A stretch of 64,000 nt of DNA from Allobosea sp. Root381. Its GTDB lineage: Bacteria > Pseudomonadota > Alphaproteobacteria > Rhizobiales > Beijerinckiaceae. Position 1 is the stretch's first letter. Each line of letters begins with the position of its first letter. Below the pieces are notes generated by a model, which did no database searches, was not told the DNA's origin, and worked only from the letters and a program-made list of their open reading frames with translations. This document shows, in pieces, positions 8,903 to 17,715 of this stretch. The DNA lies in the NCBI RefSeq assembly GCF_001429395.1, contig NZ_LMJT01000015.1, positions 1-64,000 on the forward strand, read 5' to 3'. The position numbers and the translations under genes were made by a program.

Positions 8903-9769
8903 CTAGATGCGGCGCCGGAAGCGCGGGTCGAGCGCATCGCGCAGCCCGTCGCCCAGTACATTCACGGCGAGCACCGTCACGGTGAGCGCCAGCGCCGGGA
9001 AGAAGAGGAGCCAGGGCGCCGATCCGATGAAGGAGCGACCCTCGGCGATGATGTTGCCCCAGCTCGGGATCTCGGAGGGCGTGCCGAGCCCGAGGAAGCC
9101 GAGGCTGGCCTCGGCGAGGATGGCCGACGCACAGAGAAAGCTGGCCTGGACCAGGATCGGCGCCGCCGCGTTCGGCAGGATGTGCCTCAGGATGATGCGT
9201 ATCGGACCGGCGCCCATCGAGCGCGCCGACTCGACGTAGAGAAGCTCCCGCAGGCTCAGCACGACCGAGCGAACCAATCGCACGACGCGCGGGATGTCCG
9301 GCACCGAGATCGCGATGATCACGCTGGTCACGCTGGATCCGAACATGGCGAGGAAGGCGATGGCCAGCAGGATGCCGGGAATCGCCATCAGCCCGTCCAT
9401 GATCCGCATCACCACGAGATCGACATAGCGGCTGTAGCCGGCGAGGACGCCGATGGCGCTGCCGACGACGGTGCTCACCGCGGCCACGGAGATGCCGACG
9501 AGGAGCGAGATCTGCGCGCCGTGGATCACCCGGCTCAGCACGTCGCGGCCGAGATTGTCGGTTCCCATCGGATTGGCTTCCGAAGGGGGGCGCAGCCTTT
9601 GGCGGCCGGAAATCGCCATCGGGTCGTGCGGGGCGATGTAGTCGGCCAGCAGCGCGGCCAGGATCAGCACCACGACGATTGCGGCCGCGATGGCGGAGCT
9701 GGGATGACGGCGGATGGTGGCCGCGAGCGAGCGCGCTGCGCCGAGCAGCGCCGGGGCGAAGGACGTCAT
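8903..9769 (-). CDS. Peptide-type ABC transporter permease, DppC family (set 1)
   Basis: A 288-residue inner-membrane permease with one N-terminal helix, then 'PMGTDNLGRDVLSRVIHGAQ', the DppC hallmark, and an EAA loop 'ESARSMGAGPIRIILRHILP'. It ends in 'LGDGLRDALDPRFRRRI', also typical. It starts 4 bases after the DppB-type stop. Sequence differences from the permease at 2467-3375 are large, so these are two distinct transporters rather than a recent duplication. It needs ATPases encoded elsewhere, probably those starting at the window edge. Confidence 0.9.
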   Translation of the reverse strand: MTSFAPALLGAARSLAATIRRHPSSAIAAAIVVVLILAALLADYIAPHDPMAISGRQRLRPPSEANPMGTDNLGRDVLSRVIHGAQISLLVGISVAAVSTVVGSAIGVLAGYSRYVDLVVMRIMDGLMAIPGILLAIAFLAMFGSSVTSVIIAISVPDIPRVVRLVRSVVLSLRELLYVESARSMGAGPIRIILRHILPNAAAPILVQASFLCASAILAEASLGFLGLGTPSEIPSWGNIIAEGRSFIGSAPWLLFFPALALTVTVLAVNVLGDGLRDALDPRFRRRI

Positions 9770-9773
9770 TCGT

Positions 9774-10712
9774 CTATCCCTCGATCCTGGGGTCGAACAG
9801 CCGGTAGCTCAGATCGATCGAGAGGTTCACGACGACGTAGCCGATCGACAGGAAGAGGATGACGCCCTGGATGACGGGGTAGTCCCGCTTGAGGACGCTA
9901 TCGATCACGAGGCTGCCGATGCCGGGAATCGCGAAGACGCTCTCGACGATCACGACGCCGCTGAGGAGCCCGGCGATGCTGGTTCCGATCACGGTGACGA
10001 TCGGAATGGCGGCATTCTTCAGGACGTGCAGGACGATCACCGTCCGCGGGGCCAGGCCCTTCGCATGGCCGGTCCGGACATAGTCCTCGGAGAGCACCTC
10101 CAGCACGGTCGCGCGCGTCACCCGGGCGAGGAAGGCGGCCGAGATCAGGCCGAGCGTGAGCGACGGCAGCAGGATGCTCTTCAGCCAGGGTTCGAAGCCG
10201 GATGCGAGCGAGGCGTAGCCCTGCACCGGCAGCCAGTCGAGCTTGAAGGAGAACAGCCAGACGCCGCCATAGCCGAGGACGAAGGACGGCAGCGAGAAGC
10301 CGAGGACGGCGATGGTCATCACCAGCCGGTCGACCCAGCTATGCGACATCACCGCCGCGAGCGCGCCGAGCGGAATGGCGGTGGCGATCGCCACGAGCAT
10401 CGCGCCGGCGGCCAGCGAAATCGTCGGCTCCAGCCGCTGCATGATCAGGGTCGTGACGGGGATCTTCGAGAATAGCGAGGAGCCGAAATCCCCCGTCAGC
10501 ACGCGCCCCAGCCAGAGCGAGAACTGCACGATCACCGGCTGGTCGAGCCCAAGATCGCGCCTCACGCGCTCGATCTGCTCCTCGGAAGCGAAATCGTCCG
10601 ACATCATCGCCGCCGGATCGCCCGGCGCCATCTGCATCAGCGAGAAGACGACGACGGCGACGACGAAGCAGATCGGGACGATGCTGAGAACGCGATAGAC
10701 GACGGAGTTCAT
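9774..10712 (-). CDS. Peptide-type ABC transporter permease, DppB family (set 1)
   Basis: A 312-residue membrane protein. N-terminal helix MNSVVYRVLSIVPICFVVAV is followed by 'MQMAPGDPAAMMSDDF', the DppB periplasmic loop. The EAA loop 'YVRTGHAKGLAPRTVIVLHV' lies near residues 210-230. It is 36 bases downstream of the set 1 binding protein and is followed directly by the DppC partner. The order SBP-B-C is repeated further down the operon with unrelated-looking copies. Confidence 0.9.
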   Translation of the reverse strand: MNSVVYRVLSIVPICFVVAVVVFSLMQMAPGDPAAMMSDDFASEEQIERVRRDLGLDQPVIVQFSLWLGRVLTGDFGSSLFSKIPVTTLIMQRLEPTISLAAGAMLVAIATAIPLGALAAVMSHSWVDRLVMTIAVLGFSLPSFVLGYGGVWLFSFKLDWLPVQGYASLASGFEPWLKSILLPSLTLGLISAAFLARVTRATVLEVLSEDYVRTGHAKGLAPRTVIVLHVLKNAAIPIVTVIGTSIAGLLSGVVIVESVFAIPGIGSLVIDSVLKRDYPVIQGVILFLSIGYVVVNLSIDLSYRLFDPRIEG

Positions 10713-10748
10713 CTGCTGGCCTCATCTACGGACGCGGTCGGGGCAGTC

Positions 10749-12317
10749 TCAGTCCTTGGTGAGGTTCCAGAAGGTCGGAACCTCGGACTTGATGATGCCC
10801 TTGATGTTCGTCCGGTAGGCGGAGGCCTCGAAGGTGTTCCCGATCGGAATATGGGGAACATAGGTCCAGGCGAGCTCGTGGAACTTCCGGTTGATCTCGT
10901 GCGCGACCTTGTCGTCCGTCGCGAACGAGAAATCGATGCGCAGCTTCTCCATTTCGGGATTGTCCGGCCAGCCGAAGAAGGCCCGCTGCGGGTTCATCCA
11001 GAGGTAGTGGTTCTTGACGATGGTATCGACGGTCAGCCCGGCCGATGCCGCGTGAAAGATGCTCCAGCCGCCTTCCGTCGGCGGCGTCCGCCGCGCGCGC
11101 GAGGTCAGCAGCGTGGCCTGGTCGGTGGGCCTGATCTCGACGTTCATGCCAATGCTGCGCAGATTCTGGGCGGTGATCAGCGCGTATTGGTGGATGCTCG
11201 GGATGTCCTGCGCGTCCAAGATCACGATCTTCTCGCCTTTGTAGCCGCCCTCCTTGAGGAGCTTGCGGGCGAGGGGGAGATCCTTCTTGCGCAGGGTCGC
11301 GCCCGGCATCTCGACCGCCCAGGGCGAGCGGCAGACGAGATAGGAGGCGCAGACCTTGTAGTATTCGGGATCGCCGATCGCGAGGCCGAGATATTCCTCC
11401 TGGTCCACGGTCGCCATCACCGCCTGCCGGATCTTGACGTTGTCGAAGGGCGGCTGGGTCATGTTCATGCGCAGCACGGCGTCGAAGCCGCTGTCGTCGA
11501 ACACCGCGACCTCGACGCCCTGGCTCTTCTTCAGATCGGCGATGTATTCCGGCTGGACGCTGACGATCCAGTCGATCTCGCCCTTCTTCAGGGCGGAGAC
11601 GGCGGTGCGCTTGTCGGCGATGTAGACCCATTCGACGCGATCGACATTGACATGCTTGCCGCCCGACATGAAGTCGGGAGCCTCGCTACGTGGCGAGTAG
11701 GCCGTGTTCTTGTCGAAGATGGCGCGCGAGCCGGGCTTCCACAGATCGTGGCGGAAGATGAAGGGACCGCTGCCGTTGACCTTGCTGATCGACTGGGTGA
11801 TCGGAAGCTCCGCGTCGGCCTTCGGCATGATGAAGGTCGGCGTGTGAATGTTCGCAAGGTAATCGAGGATCTTGAACTCGCGCGACAGCGTGAACGAGAA
11901 GGTCTGGTCGTCGACGATATCGACGGAGGTCACGAGCGAGGCGAAGTGGATGAAGCGGTTGCGCTGAAGCGCACGCTTCACCGAAGCGGCGACGTCCGCA
12001 GCCGTCACCGGGCTGCCGTCGTGGAATTTCAGCCCGGTCCGGATCTTGATGGTGTGGACGAGCTTGTCCGGCGAAAGGGACCAGCTATCGGCCACCTGGG
12101 GCGCGATATTGCCCTTCGAGTCGATCGAGAACAGCGTGTCATAGGCCATGAAGCCGAGGTAGCGCGGCAGGTAGCCGGTCTGCGCGTAAGGGTCGATCAG
12201 ATTGAGATCGTACAACATGCTGACGCGCAGCGTTTTCTCATGCGCGAGCGATGATGTCGACTGCGACATCACCATGGCTGCCCCGAGAGCAATGGAAACG
12301 GCAATAGCCTTCAACAT
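10749..12317 (-). CDS. ABC transporter substrate-binding protein, SBP family 5 (set 1)
   Basis: A 522-residue exported protein and the first gene of the long peptide-type operon. The signal peptide MLKAIAVSIALGAAMVMSQS runs to about SLAHEK. Family-5 motifs follow: 'LNLIDPYAQTGYLPRYLGF', 'QVADSWSLSPDKLVHTIKIR' and 'LKFHDGSPVTAADVAASVKR'. I chose the ATG at 12317 because GGAGGA sits about 10 bases upstream; the frame stays open to 12392 but without such a site. It delivers its ligand to the permeases at 9774-10712 and 8903-9769. The ligand is not known; peptides or amides fit the hydrolases downstream. Confidence 0.92.
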   Translation of the reverse strand: MLKAIAVSIALGAAMVMSQSTSSLAHEKTLRVSMLYDLNLIDPYAQTGYLPRYLGFMAYDTLFSIDSKGNIAPQVADSWSLSPDKLVHTIKIRTGLKFHDGSPVTAADVAASVKRALQRNRFIHFASLVTSVDIVDDQTFSFTLSREFKILDYLANIHTPTFIMPKADAELPITQSISKVNGSGPFIFRHDLWKPGSRAIFDKNTAYSPRSEAPDFMSGGKHVNVDRVEWVYIADKRTAVSALKKGEIDWIVSVQPEYIADLKKSQGVEVAVFDDSGFDAVLRMNMTQPPFDNVKIRQAVMATVDQEEYLGLAIGDPEYYKVCASYLVCRSPWAVEMPGATLRKKDLPLARKLLKEGGYKGEKIVILDAQDIPSIHQYALITAQNLRSIGMNVEIRPTDQATLLTSRARRTPPTEGGWSIFHAASAGLTVDTIVKNHYLWMNPQRAFFGWPDNPEMEKLRIDFSFATDDKVAHEINRKFHELAWTYVPHIPIGNTFEASAYRTNIKGIIKSEVPTFWNLTKD

Positions 12318-12463
12318 AATAAAGAAATCCTCCAACCCGTATCCTAGATTCGATATCACGCGCCGAGGTGTGTTGTTTATTTTTGCGCGCAAGGCCCGTT
12401 TTTAGGGGGCGGAGTTATTTTCGTATTGTTATTTTTATTATGATATTAAATTCACTAATGGAC

Positions 12464-12490
12464 CCTATAAGGAGATTTGAGACGTGTCAA
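12464..12490 (-). promoter_or_regulatory. Candidate sigma70-type promoter of the peptide-type operon
   Basis: On the minus strand a perfect TTGACA (12485-12490) is followed, after a short 15-base spacer, by TATAGG (12464-12469), inside the only strongly AT-rich block of the region. This gives a leader of about 140 bases to the ATG at 12317. The half-conserved palindrome CTGCATACAG lies just upstream of the -35 box and could be an operator. Confidence 0.4.
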
Positions 12491-12612
12491 GCATGCTGCA
12501 TACAGAGTTCAACATTTCGCGTGTTGGCTCCGGTGCAGGAGCGCCCAACCGACGCATGGCAGAGAAAAGCAGGCAACGCGCGGCCCGCCACGGTATAAAT
12601 GCAAGGAACGGC

Positions 12613-12641
12613 AAGGGCGGCTCATTTCCAGCCGCGCCCTT
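12613..12641 (-). terminator. Hairpin downstream of the hydroxyproline-type operon, possible terminator
   Basis: The sequence forms AAGGGC-GGCT paired with AGCC-(GC bulge)-GCCCTT around a 7-base loop. It lies about 180 bases past the stop of the last gene (12824) of the minus-strand operon. No U run follows, so termination is only suggested. Confidence 0.3.
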
Positions 12642-12823
12642 GAGGAACGCGCCAGCCTAGCGCGCGGCCTGCGTCGCCTCGCGCGCAAACCCCAGTCTAA
12701 AGGAAGGCAGCCGGCAGAGCTGACTGCCCCTGCGGTTCGGCAATTCCGGCAGGGTCTGGTGGTCGTCCAAACGCAGCCATCCCGCTCCTCGGATGGCTCG
12801 ATCTCGGCAAAACGCGGTGAGGC

Positions 12824-13489
12824 TTATCCGGATTTTCCGAGGCTATTCAGCAGTGAACTGCATGCATCCATGACGTGGCTATGAATTAACTGAGATGCAC
12901 TCTGGGCATCGCCTGCTCTACAGGCGGCAAGAATCTCGCGATGTTCCTGATCAGCTACGGCCTGACCAGCGGACAATGACAGCTGAATTCTGAGGAAACG
13001 CTCGATCCTGTCGTTCACCGACCGGATGAGGCCGACCATGAAGGGGCGGTTGGCGTCCTCGTAGAGGCAGGAATGGAACTTCCAATTCAGCTCGGCCCAT
13101 TTCGCGACATCCGTCTCCGCGGCGAACTGGTCGGAGTAATCCTGGGCCGCGGCGAAGGTCGCGGCCGTCATCTGCGGTACGGAAAGCTTGATTGCATTGG
13201 CTTCGAGCAGAGCCCGGACCTCGAAGATCTGGACGATCTCGAACTGGGACATCTCCGTGACGACCGCGCCGCGATTGCGCTGGAAGATGACGAGCCCTTC
13301 GGCCTCGAGACGTTTCAGGGCCTCGCGAACCGGTATCTTGCTGACGTTGAAGAGGCCAGCGATCTCATCCTGGCGGATCGGCAGACCTTCCTTGATCTTG
13401 CCGCTCATGATCGCTTCGCGAAGATGGCGCGCGATGACGTCGGAAGCCGTCGGCCTCGCTCCCAGATCCTCTGCCTCGATCAGCGACAT
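12824..13489 (-). CDS. GntR-family transcriptional regulator, FadR (FCD) subfamily
   Basis: A 221-residue regulator. The winged helix spans about residues 10-75 ('VIARHLREAIMSGKIKEGLP', 'SKIPVREALKRLEAEGLVIF'), followed by a helical FCD domain with candidate metal/ligand residues in 'NWKFHSCLYEDANRP' and 'DQEHREILAACRAGD'. I chose the ATG at 13489 because AGAAGG precedes it by 6 bases; the ATG at 13513 lacks such a site. It is the last gene of the 20667-12824 operon, 88 bases after the prolidase-like gene, and so likely controls it. The palindrome TCGTATACGA in the operon promoter fits the binding preference of this subfamily. Imported (hydroxy)proline or a derivative is the natural guess for its effector. 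Confidence 0.9.
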   Translation of the reverse strand: MSLIEAEDLGARPTASDVIARHLREAIMSGKIKEGLPIRQDEIAGLFNVSKIPVREALKRLEAEGLVIFQRNRGAVVTEMSQFEIVQIFEVRALLEANAIKLSVPQMTAATFAAAQDYSDQFAAETDVAKWAELNWKFHSCLYEDANRPFMVGLIRSVNDRIERFLRIQLSLSAGQAVADQEHREILAACRAGDAQSASQLIHSHVMDACSSLLNSLGKSG

Positions 13490-13577
13490 ATCCACCCTTC
13501 TCCCCGCGGGCATGAACCCTAATGAAGGGTGAGGCCGGTGTCAGCATCGCAGCCGACGCCGGCGAGGCGGTCATGCC

Positions 13578-14810
13578 TCAACCCAGGCGATTCTTGAAGA
13601 ACGCGCCACCCCTCATGATCACGTCGATGTTCTCGCCGCGACGCGTGAAGACCGAGGAATCGGTGGTCGGATCCCCCTCGACCACCAGAATGTCGGCGAA
13701 TGCGCCGGGCGCGATCACGCCGATCTTGCCGTCCATCATCATCATCTCGGCGTTGATGCCGGTCGCCGAGAGCAATGTGTCGACCGGATCCTCGACGCGG
13801 CCGCGCAGCGCGAACTCCTCGCCCTGATATTCGTGCAGCTCGTAGCCGAGCAGGTCCGTTCCGAAGCCGATCTTCACGCCGGCAACACGCGCGATCGCAA
13901 GGCTTTCGAGCCCGCGGTCGCGCACCTGCGAGATCTTGCGCATGCTCTGCGCGGAGAAGCCGTACTTGTCCGCGAACTGGGTCAGGATGTCGGAGGCGAC
14001 CAGCGTCGGGACCAGATAGGCGCCATGCTCGCGCACGAAGGCGGCGCTCTCCGCATCGATCAGGTTGCCGTGCTCGATCGTGCGCCCGCCGGCGGCGACG
14101 ACGGCGCGGATGGCGCGCGGCGTATAGGCATGGGCCATCACATAGGTATTCCAGGCCTGCGCTTCCTGCACGATCGCGCGCAGCTCCTCGTCGGAATATT
14201 GCAGGTTCTCGATGGGGTCGGTGACCGAGGCGGCGCCACCAGAGGCCATGACCTTGACGAAATGGGCCCCCTTGCGGAGCTCGTCACGTGCGGCCTCTCG
14301 AACTTCCGAGACACCGTCGGCGATGCGCGCGATCGCGCTGCCCGTCCGGTCGTTCGAAACCTCTCCCGGGCGCTTCAGCGTCGAGCGCATGTCGCCGTGG
14401 CCGCCGGTCTGGCTTAACGCGAGGCCTGAATGGATCAGGCGCGGCCCGCGGATGTAACCCTCGTCGATGGCCTTGACGAAGCCTGCATCGGCGCCGCCAC
14501 CGTCGCGGACCGTGGTGAAGCCGCGCGCCAGCATGCCTTCGATGATGTGGTGCGCCTGGGCATGGACGAAGGACGGCCACTGCTTGCCGGCGCTGAGATC
14601 GACGCTGTTGGCGATAATGTGCACATGCGCGTCGATCAGGCCGGGCAGCAGGGTGCGCCCCTGGCAGTCGATGGTCGTGCCCGCGTCGCCACCCCCGCCG
14701 CCTTCGGTGACAGACTGAATCCTGCCCTCGGAGACGACGATGCTGAGCCCGTCGCGCAGCTCGCGATTGACGCCGTCGAAGACACGCGCATTGCGGAAGG
14801 TGACTGTCAT
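13578..14810 (-). CDS. Amidohydrolase, cog1228 prolidase-like
   Basis: A 410-residue metal-dependent hydrolase. Metal ligands are visible: H62 and H64 in GLIDAHVHI, a Lys in 'FVKVMASGGAAS', a His in 'VMAHAYTPRAI', a His in 'RTIEHGNLID', and the catalytic Asp in 'IGFGTDLLGYELHEYQ'. The segment 'LALSQTGGHGDMRS' and the overall layout recall the cog1228 amidohydrolases shown to be Xaa-Pro / Xaa-hydroxyproline dipeptidases (Sgx9260b and c). That would fit the neighbouring hydroxyproline genes: the enzyme could release hydroxyproline or proline from dipeptides. The family also contains enzymes for other substrates, so the specificity is inferred from context. No signal peptide is seen. Confidence 0.82.
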   Translation of the reverse strand: MTVTFRNARVFDGVNRELRDGLSIVVSEGRIQSVTEGGGGGDAGTTIDCQGRTLLPGLIDAHVHIIANSVDLSAGKQWPSFVHAQAHHIIEGMLARGFTTVRDGGGADAGFVKAIDEGYIRGPRLIHSGLALSQTGGHGDMRSTLKRPGEVSNDRTGSAIARIADGVSEVREAARDELRKGAHFVKVMASGGAASVTDPIENLQYSDEELRAIVQEAQAWNTYVMAHAYTPRAIRAVVAAGGRTIEHGNLIDAESAAFVREHGAYLVPTLVASDILTQFADKYGFSAQSMRKISQVRDRGLESLAIARVAGVKIGFGTDLLGYELHEYQGEEFALRGRVEDPVDTLLSATGINAEMMMMDGKIGVIAPGAFADILVVEGDPTTDSSVFTRRGENIDVIMRGGAFFKNRLG

Positions 14811-14822
14811 GGCCGGCCCCTG

Positions 14823-15770
14823 TTACGATCCTGATGACGATATGTGGTGTTGATAGACGAGGCGGGCCGCGGCGAGATCCTCGAGCGCGCTGCCCACCGC
14901 CTTGAACACGGTGATCTCGTCGGAATCGCGACGCCCCTGATGGCTGCCCGCGACAAGCTCTGTCAGGTTCGCGCGAATGTCCTTGGGCTGCAGGCTGCCT
15001 TCCGCGATCGCGCTGAGGATGTCGCCCGCCTTGGCCTGCGCCTCATCGGTATCGACAAACACGCTTCCGCGCTGGAAGCAGGCTCCGTCGGCCTCGCGCA
15101 TGGCCGGGGTGAAGCTGCCGATCAGGTCGAGATGTGTCCCCGGCGCCAGCCAACTGCCCTCGACAAGTGCGACGGTCGACAGCGTTGCGCAGCTCACGAT
15201 GTCCGCGGCGCGGACGCCGGCCTCGAGATCGGCCACGACCGCGGTTTCATGGCCGGACGCGGAGAGCTCGGCCGCCAGCCGCGCTGCGCTCGCGCCCGTG
15301 CGGCTCCAGATGCGGACCTCGTCGATTGGTCGAACGACCGCCATTGCGGCCGGCAGCAGCCGGGCGACACGGCCCGCGCCGACGACCAGCAGACGCCGAG
15401 CTTCCTTCGCCGCCAGGTAGCTCGCCGCCAGTGCCGAGGCGGCGGCGGTGCGATAGGCCGTGAGCACGTCCGCGTCCAGAAAGGCGAGCGGAACGCCGGT
15501 GCGGGCGTCGAACAGGGCGTAGATGCCATGCAGGCCGGGCAGGCCGCGCTCCGCGTTGCGCGGGAAGATGTTGATGATCTTGACCCCGTAGAACCCGTCC
15601 ATCGACCAGGCGGGCATGATCAAACTCGTGCCTTCGTAGCCCTCGCTCTCGATCTTATGGGCGTGCCGCAACGGCACGGTCGCCGGCGTGGCAAAGGCTT
15701 CGCGCAGCGCCTGCACCAGTTCGGCCATCGAGAGACCCCGCTCGGTGGCGGCTGCGTCGAGAACCAGCAT
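14823..15770 (-). CDS. Ornithine cyclodeaminase-family dehydrogenase, probable delta1-pyrroline-2-carboxylate reductase
   Basis: A 315-residue protein of the ornithine cyclodeaminase / mu-crystallin family. The NAD(P)-binding Rossmann motif is at residues 129-136 (VVGAGRVA). The family segments 'GYEGTSLIMPAW' and 'LTAYRTAAASALAASYLA' hold substrate and dimer contacts. It starts 6 bases after the dehydratase-like gene ends. In known trans-3-hydroxy-L-proline catabolism, a member of this family reduces delta1-pyrroline-2-carboxylate to L-proline, the step directly after the dehydratase next door. True ornithine cyclodeaminase activity is possible but less consistent with the neighbours. Confidence 0.85.
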   Translation of the reverse strand: MLVLDAAATERGLSMAELVQALREAFATPATVPLRHAHKIESEGYEGTSLIMPAWSMDGFYGVKIINIFPRNAERGLPGLHGIYALFDARTGVPLAFLDADVLTAYRTAAASALAASYLAAKEARRLLVVGAGRVARLLPAAMAVVRPIDEVRIWSRTGASAARLAAELSASGHETAVVADLEAGVRAADIVSCATLSTVALVEGSWLAPGTHLDLIGSFTPAMREADGACFQRGSVFVDTDEAQAKAGDILSAIAEGSLQPKDIRANLTELVAGSHQGRRDSDEITVFKAVGSALEDLAAARLVYQHHISSSGS

Positions 15771-15775
15771 AGCGG

Positions 15776-16783
15776 CTACCGAAGCAGGAAGCCGTGCCGC
15801 AGCGGATCGTCCCGGTCGATGATCCAGCTCGCCTGCCCGTAGACGGACGCGCTGCCCGAAACCTCGGGAATGATCGCATCGAGCTCACCAAGCTTCGTCG
15901 CGCGCAGCACCCGAGCGGTCATGACGGAGCCGACGATCGACTCGTTGACCAGGACGCCATCTGCCGCGAGCCGCCCCTTGGCGAAGAGCAGGGCGGCTCG
16001 CCCGGCCGTCCCCGAACCGGTCGGGGAGCGGTCGAGCTGGCGATCGGCGAAGATGCAGCAATTGGCCTGGGTGGACCGTGGATCGGTCGGCTCCCCGTCG
16101 ATGATCGTGCCGTAGATGTGGTTGAGCTCGGGGATCTCAGGATGGACCACCGGAAACTTCGCATTGGCGGCAGTCTTGACCTCGGCGCCGAAGCGGATGA
16201 GCGCCTCGGCGTTGTCCGGGCGGATCGACAGGCCGAAGGGCCGGCCGTCGGTGTAGAAATAGAAGGCGCCGCCGAAGGCGATGTCGCCCGTGACGCGGCC
16301 GAAGCTCGGCGTATCGACGCTGACATCGGCATGGAGGAGATAGGACGCGACATTGACGAAGCGCACGCCCGCGGCGCGCTTGCCGTCCCAAGCGACGAAG
16401 GCCTCGATGAAGCCACAGGGCGCGTCGATGCCGATCCGGGTCTCGGGCTCCGTACGCTCGACCCAGCCAAGTTCCACCGCCGCCGTCGCTAGTGCGATGA
16501 CGCCGTGCCCGCAATGGTCGCTGTAGCCTTCGTTGTGCACGAAGATGATACCGAAATCCGCATCGGCGCTGACGGGGTCGGTCAGATAGCCGGCATACAT
16601 GTCTGCATGGCCGCGCGGCTCGAAGATCAGCGCCTGGCGCAGCGCGTCGATGTTGCGCTTCACCCAGTCGCGTCGCTCGACGATCGTGCGGCCGGGAAAG
16701 CGCGGCAGGCCGCTGGTCACGATCCGGAAGGGCTCGCCGCCCGTGTGGACTTCGACGGTCTGGATCAGTCTCTCGATATTCAT
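15776..16783 (-). CDS. Proline racemase-family protein, probable trans-3-hydroxy-L-proline dehydratase
   Basis: A 335-residue protein of the proline racemase fold, two similar halves meeting at the active site. The first catalytic position is C91 in YSDHCGHGVIAL. The second is T255 in DRSPTGSGTAGRAAL, where racemases and 4-hydroxyproline epimerases have Cys. The Cys/Thr pair is the established mark of trans-3-hydroxy-L-proline dehydratase, as in human L3HYPDH, which yields delta1-pyrroline-2-carboxylate. The next gene is a reductase of the type that uses this product. The ATG at 16783 (MNIERLIQTVEVHTGGEPFR) gives the standard N-terminus. The protein is cytoplasmic. Confidence 0.88.
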   Translation of the reverse strand: MNIERLIQTVEVHTGGEPFRIVTSGLPRFPGRTIVERRDWVKRNIDALRQALIFEPRGHADMYAGYLTDPVSADADFGIIFVHNEGYSDHCGHGVIALATAAVELGWVERTEPETRIGIDAPCGFIEAFVAWDGKRAAGVRFVNVASYLLHADVSVDTPSFGRVTGDIAFGGAFYFYTDGRPFGLSIRPDNAEALIRFGAEVKTAANAKFPVVHPEIPELNHIYGTIIDGEPTDPRSTQANCCIFADRQLDRSPTGSGTAGRAALLFAKGRLAADGVLVNESIVGSVMTARVLRATKLGELDAIIPEVSGSASVYGQASWIIDRDDPLRHGFLLR

Positions 16784-16796
16784 GATGGCTTGGGGC

Positions 16797-17678
16797 TCAG
16801 TTGCGGCCGGAGGAGTATCTGCGCTGAACGATGAGGTGACCGATCGTGGTGAGGACGAGGGTCGCCAGCATGAGGATGAACGAAGCGGCCGCGCCGAAGG
16901 GCCAGTTCATCTGGGTCATCACCTGCGAATAGACGAGCGGTCCCATCATCACGAAGCTGGGGCCACCGAGCAGCACCGGCGTCGCATAGGCGTTCATCGT
17001 CAGGATGAAGCTCAGCGTCGCTCCCGAGATGATGCCAGGCATGGCCAGCGGCAGGATGATGCGGCGCGTCGTGGCCAGCGGGCCGGCCCCGAGATTGAAC
17101 GCGGCTTCCTCGACGGACCGGCTGATGCCTTCCAGCACCGTCTGGAACGACAGGATGACGAAGGGGAGGTTGACCGCGACGATGCCGATGATGACCGCCG
17201 TCGGGGTGTACATGATCTCAAGCGGCTGGTTCAGTATTCCAAGCCCGAGCCCGACATAGTTGACCACGCCGTTGGTGCCGAAGGCGATCATCCAGCCCGC
17301 GGCGCGGACCGCGTTGCCGACGAAGAGCGGCAGCACGATCGCCAGGATCAGCAGCGACTTGAAGCGCCCGCCGGCCCGCGCCAGCACATAGGCCAGCGGA
17401 AAGCCGATCACGATGCAGATCGCCGTCACCAGCGCAGCGATGCCGATGGTCTGGCCGAGGATGCCCCTGAAATAGGGATCGGCGACGAACCGGACATAGT
17501 TCTCGAGCGTCAGCGCCTCGGTCATGAACTGACCGGGGATGAACTGGTTCAGGCTGTAGCGCAACAGGATGGCGAGCGGGACGACGAGCCCCGCCGCCAC
17601 GAGAAGCGTCGCTGGCGCTGCCAGTGTTGCCGCCGAGAGAACGGAGCCGTTCTCCCTGTCGAAGGTGGTTCTTGTCAT
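16797..17678 (-). CDS. ABC transporter permease, PotB/AfuB type
   Basis: A 293-residue membrane protein with six predicted helices, the first near residues 20-42 ('LLVAAGLVVPLAILLRYSLN'). The EAA loop 'EEAAFNLGAGPLATTRRIIL' near residue 190 is typical of spermidine/putrescine and ferric-type importers. It is 37 bases downstream of the binding-protein gene and 13 bases upstream of the dehydratase gene. It pairs with the permease at 19870-20667 and the ATPase at 18803-19867. Confidence 0.9.
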   Translation of the reverse strand: MTRTTFDRENGSVLSAATLAAPATLLVAAGLVVPLAILLRYSLNQFIPGQFMTEALTLENYVRFVADPYFRGILGQTIGIAALVTAICIVIGFPLAYVLARAGGRFKSLLILAIVLPLFVGNAVRAAGWMIAFGTNGVVNYVGLGLGILNQPLEIMYTPTAVIIGIVAVNLPFVILSFQTVLEGISRSVEEAAFNLGAGPLATTRRIILPLAMPGIISGATLSFILTMNAYATPVLLGGPSFVMMGPLVYSQVMTQMNWPFGAAASFILMLATLVLTTIGHLIVQRRYSSGRN

Positions 17679-17715
17679 GGGGCGCGTCGCGACGGTTGGA
17701 GGGCGGACGAGGGGC

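Larger units (their letters stand above)
12318..12823. other. Intergenic region: AT-rich leader, candidate promoter, terminator-like hairpin
   Basis: No convincing gene lies in these 506 bases. The part next to the binding-protein gene (about 12360-12480) is strikingly AT-rich for this genome and forms the leader and promoter of the long operon. The half near the FadR-type gene (12540-12823) has ordinary base composition and carries a hairpin at 12613-12641. An imperfect palindrome CTGCATACAG at 12496-12505 resembles FadR-family operators. Confidence 0.6.

Noticed and set aside
15776-16783. Reading the racemase-family gene as proline racemase or 4-hydroxyproline epimerase
   Set aside because: Those enzymes have Cys at both catalytic positions; here the second is Thr (T255), as in trans-3-hydroxy-L-proline dehydratase.
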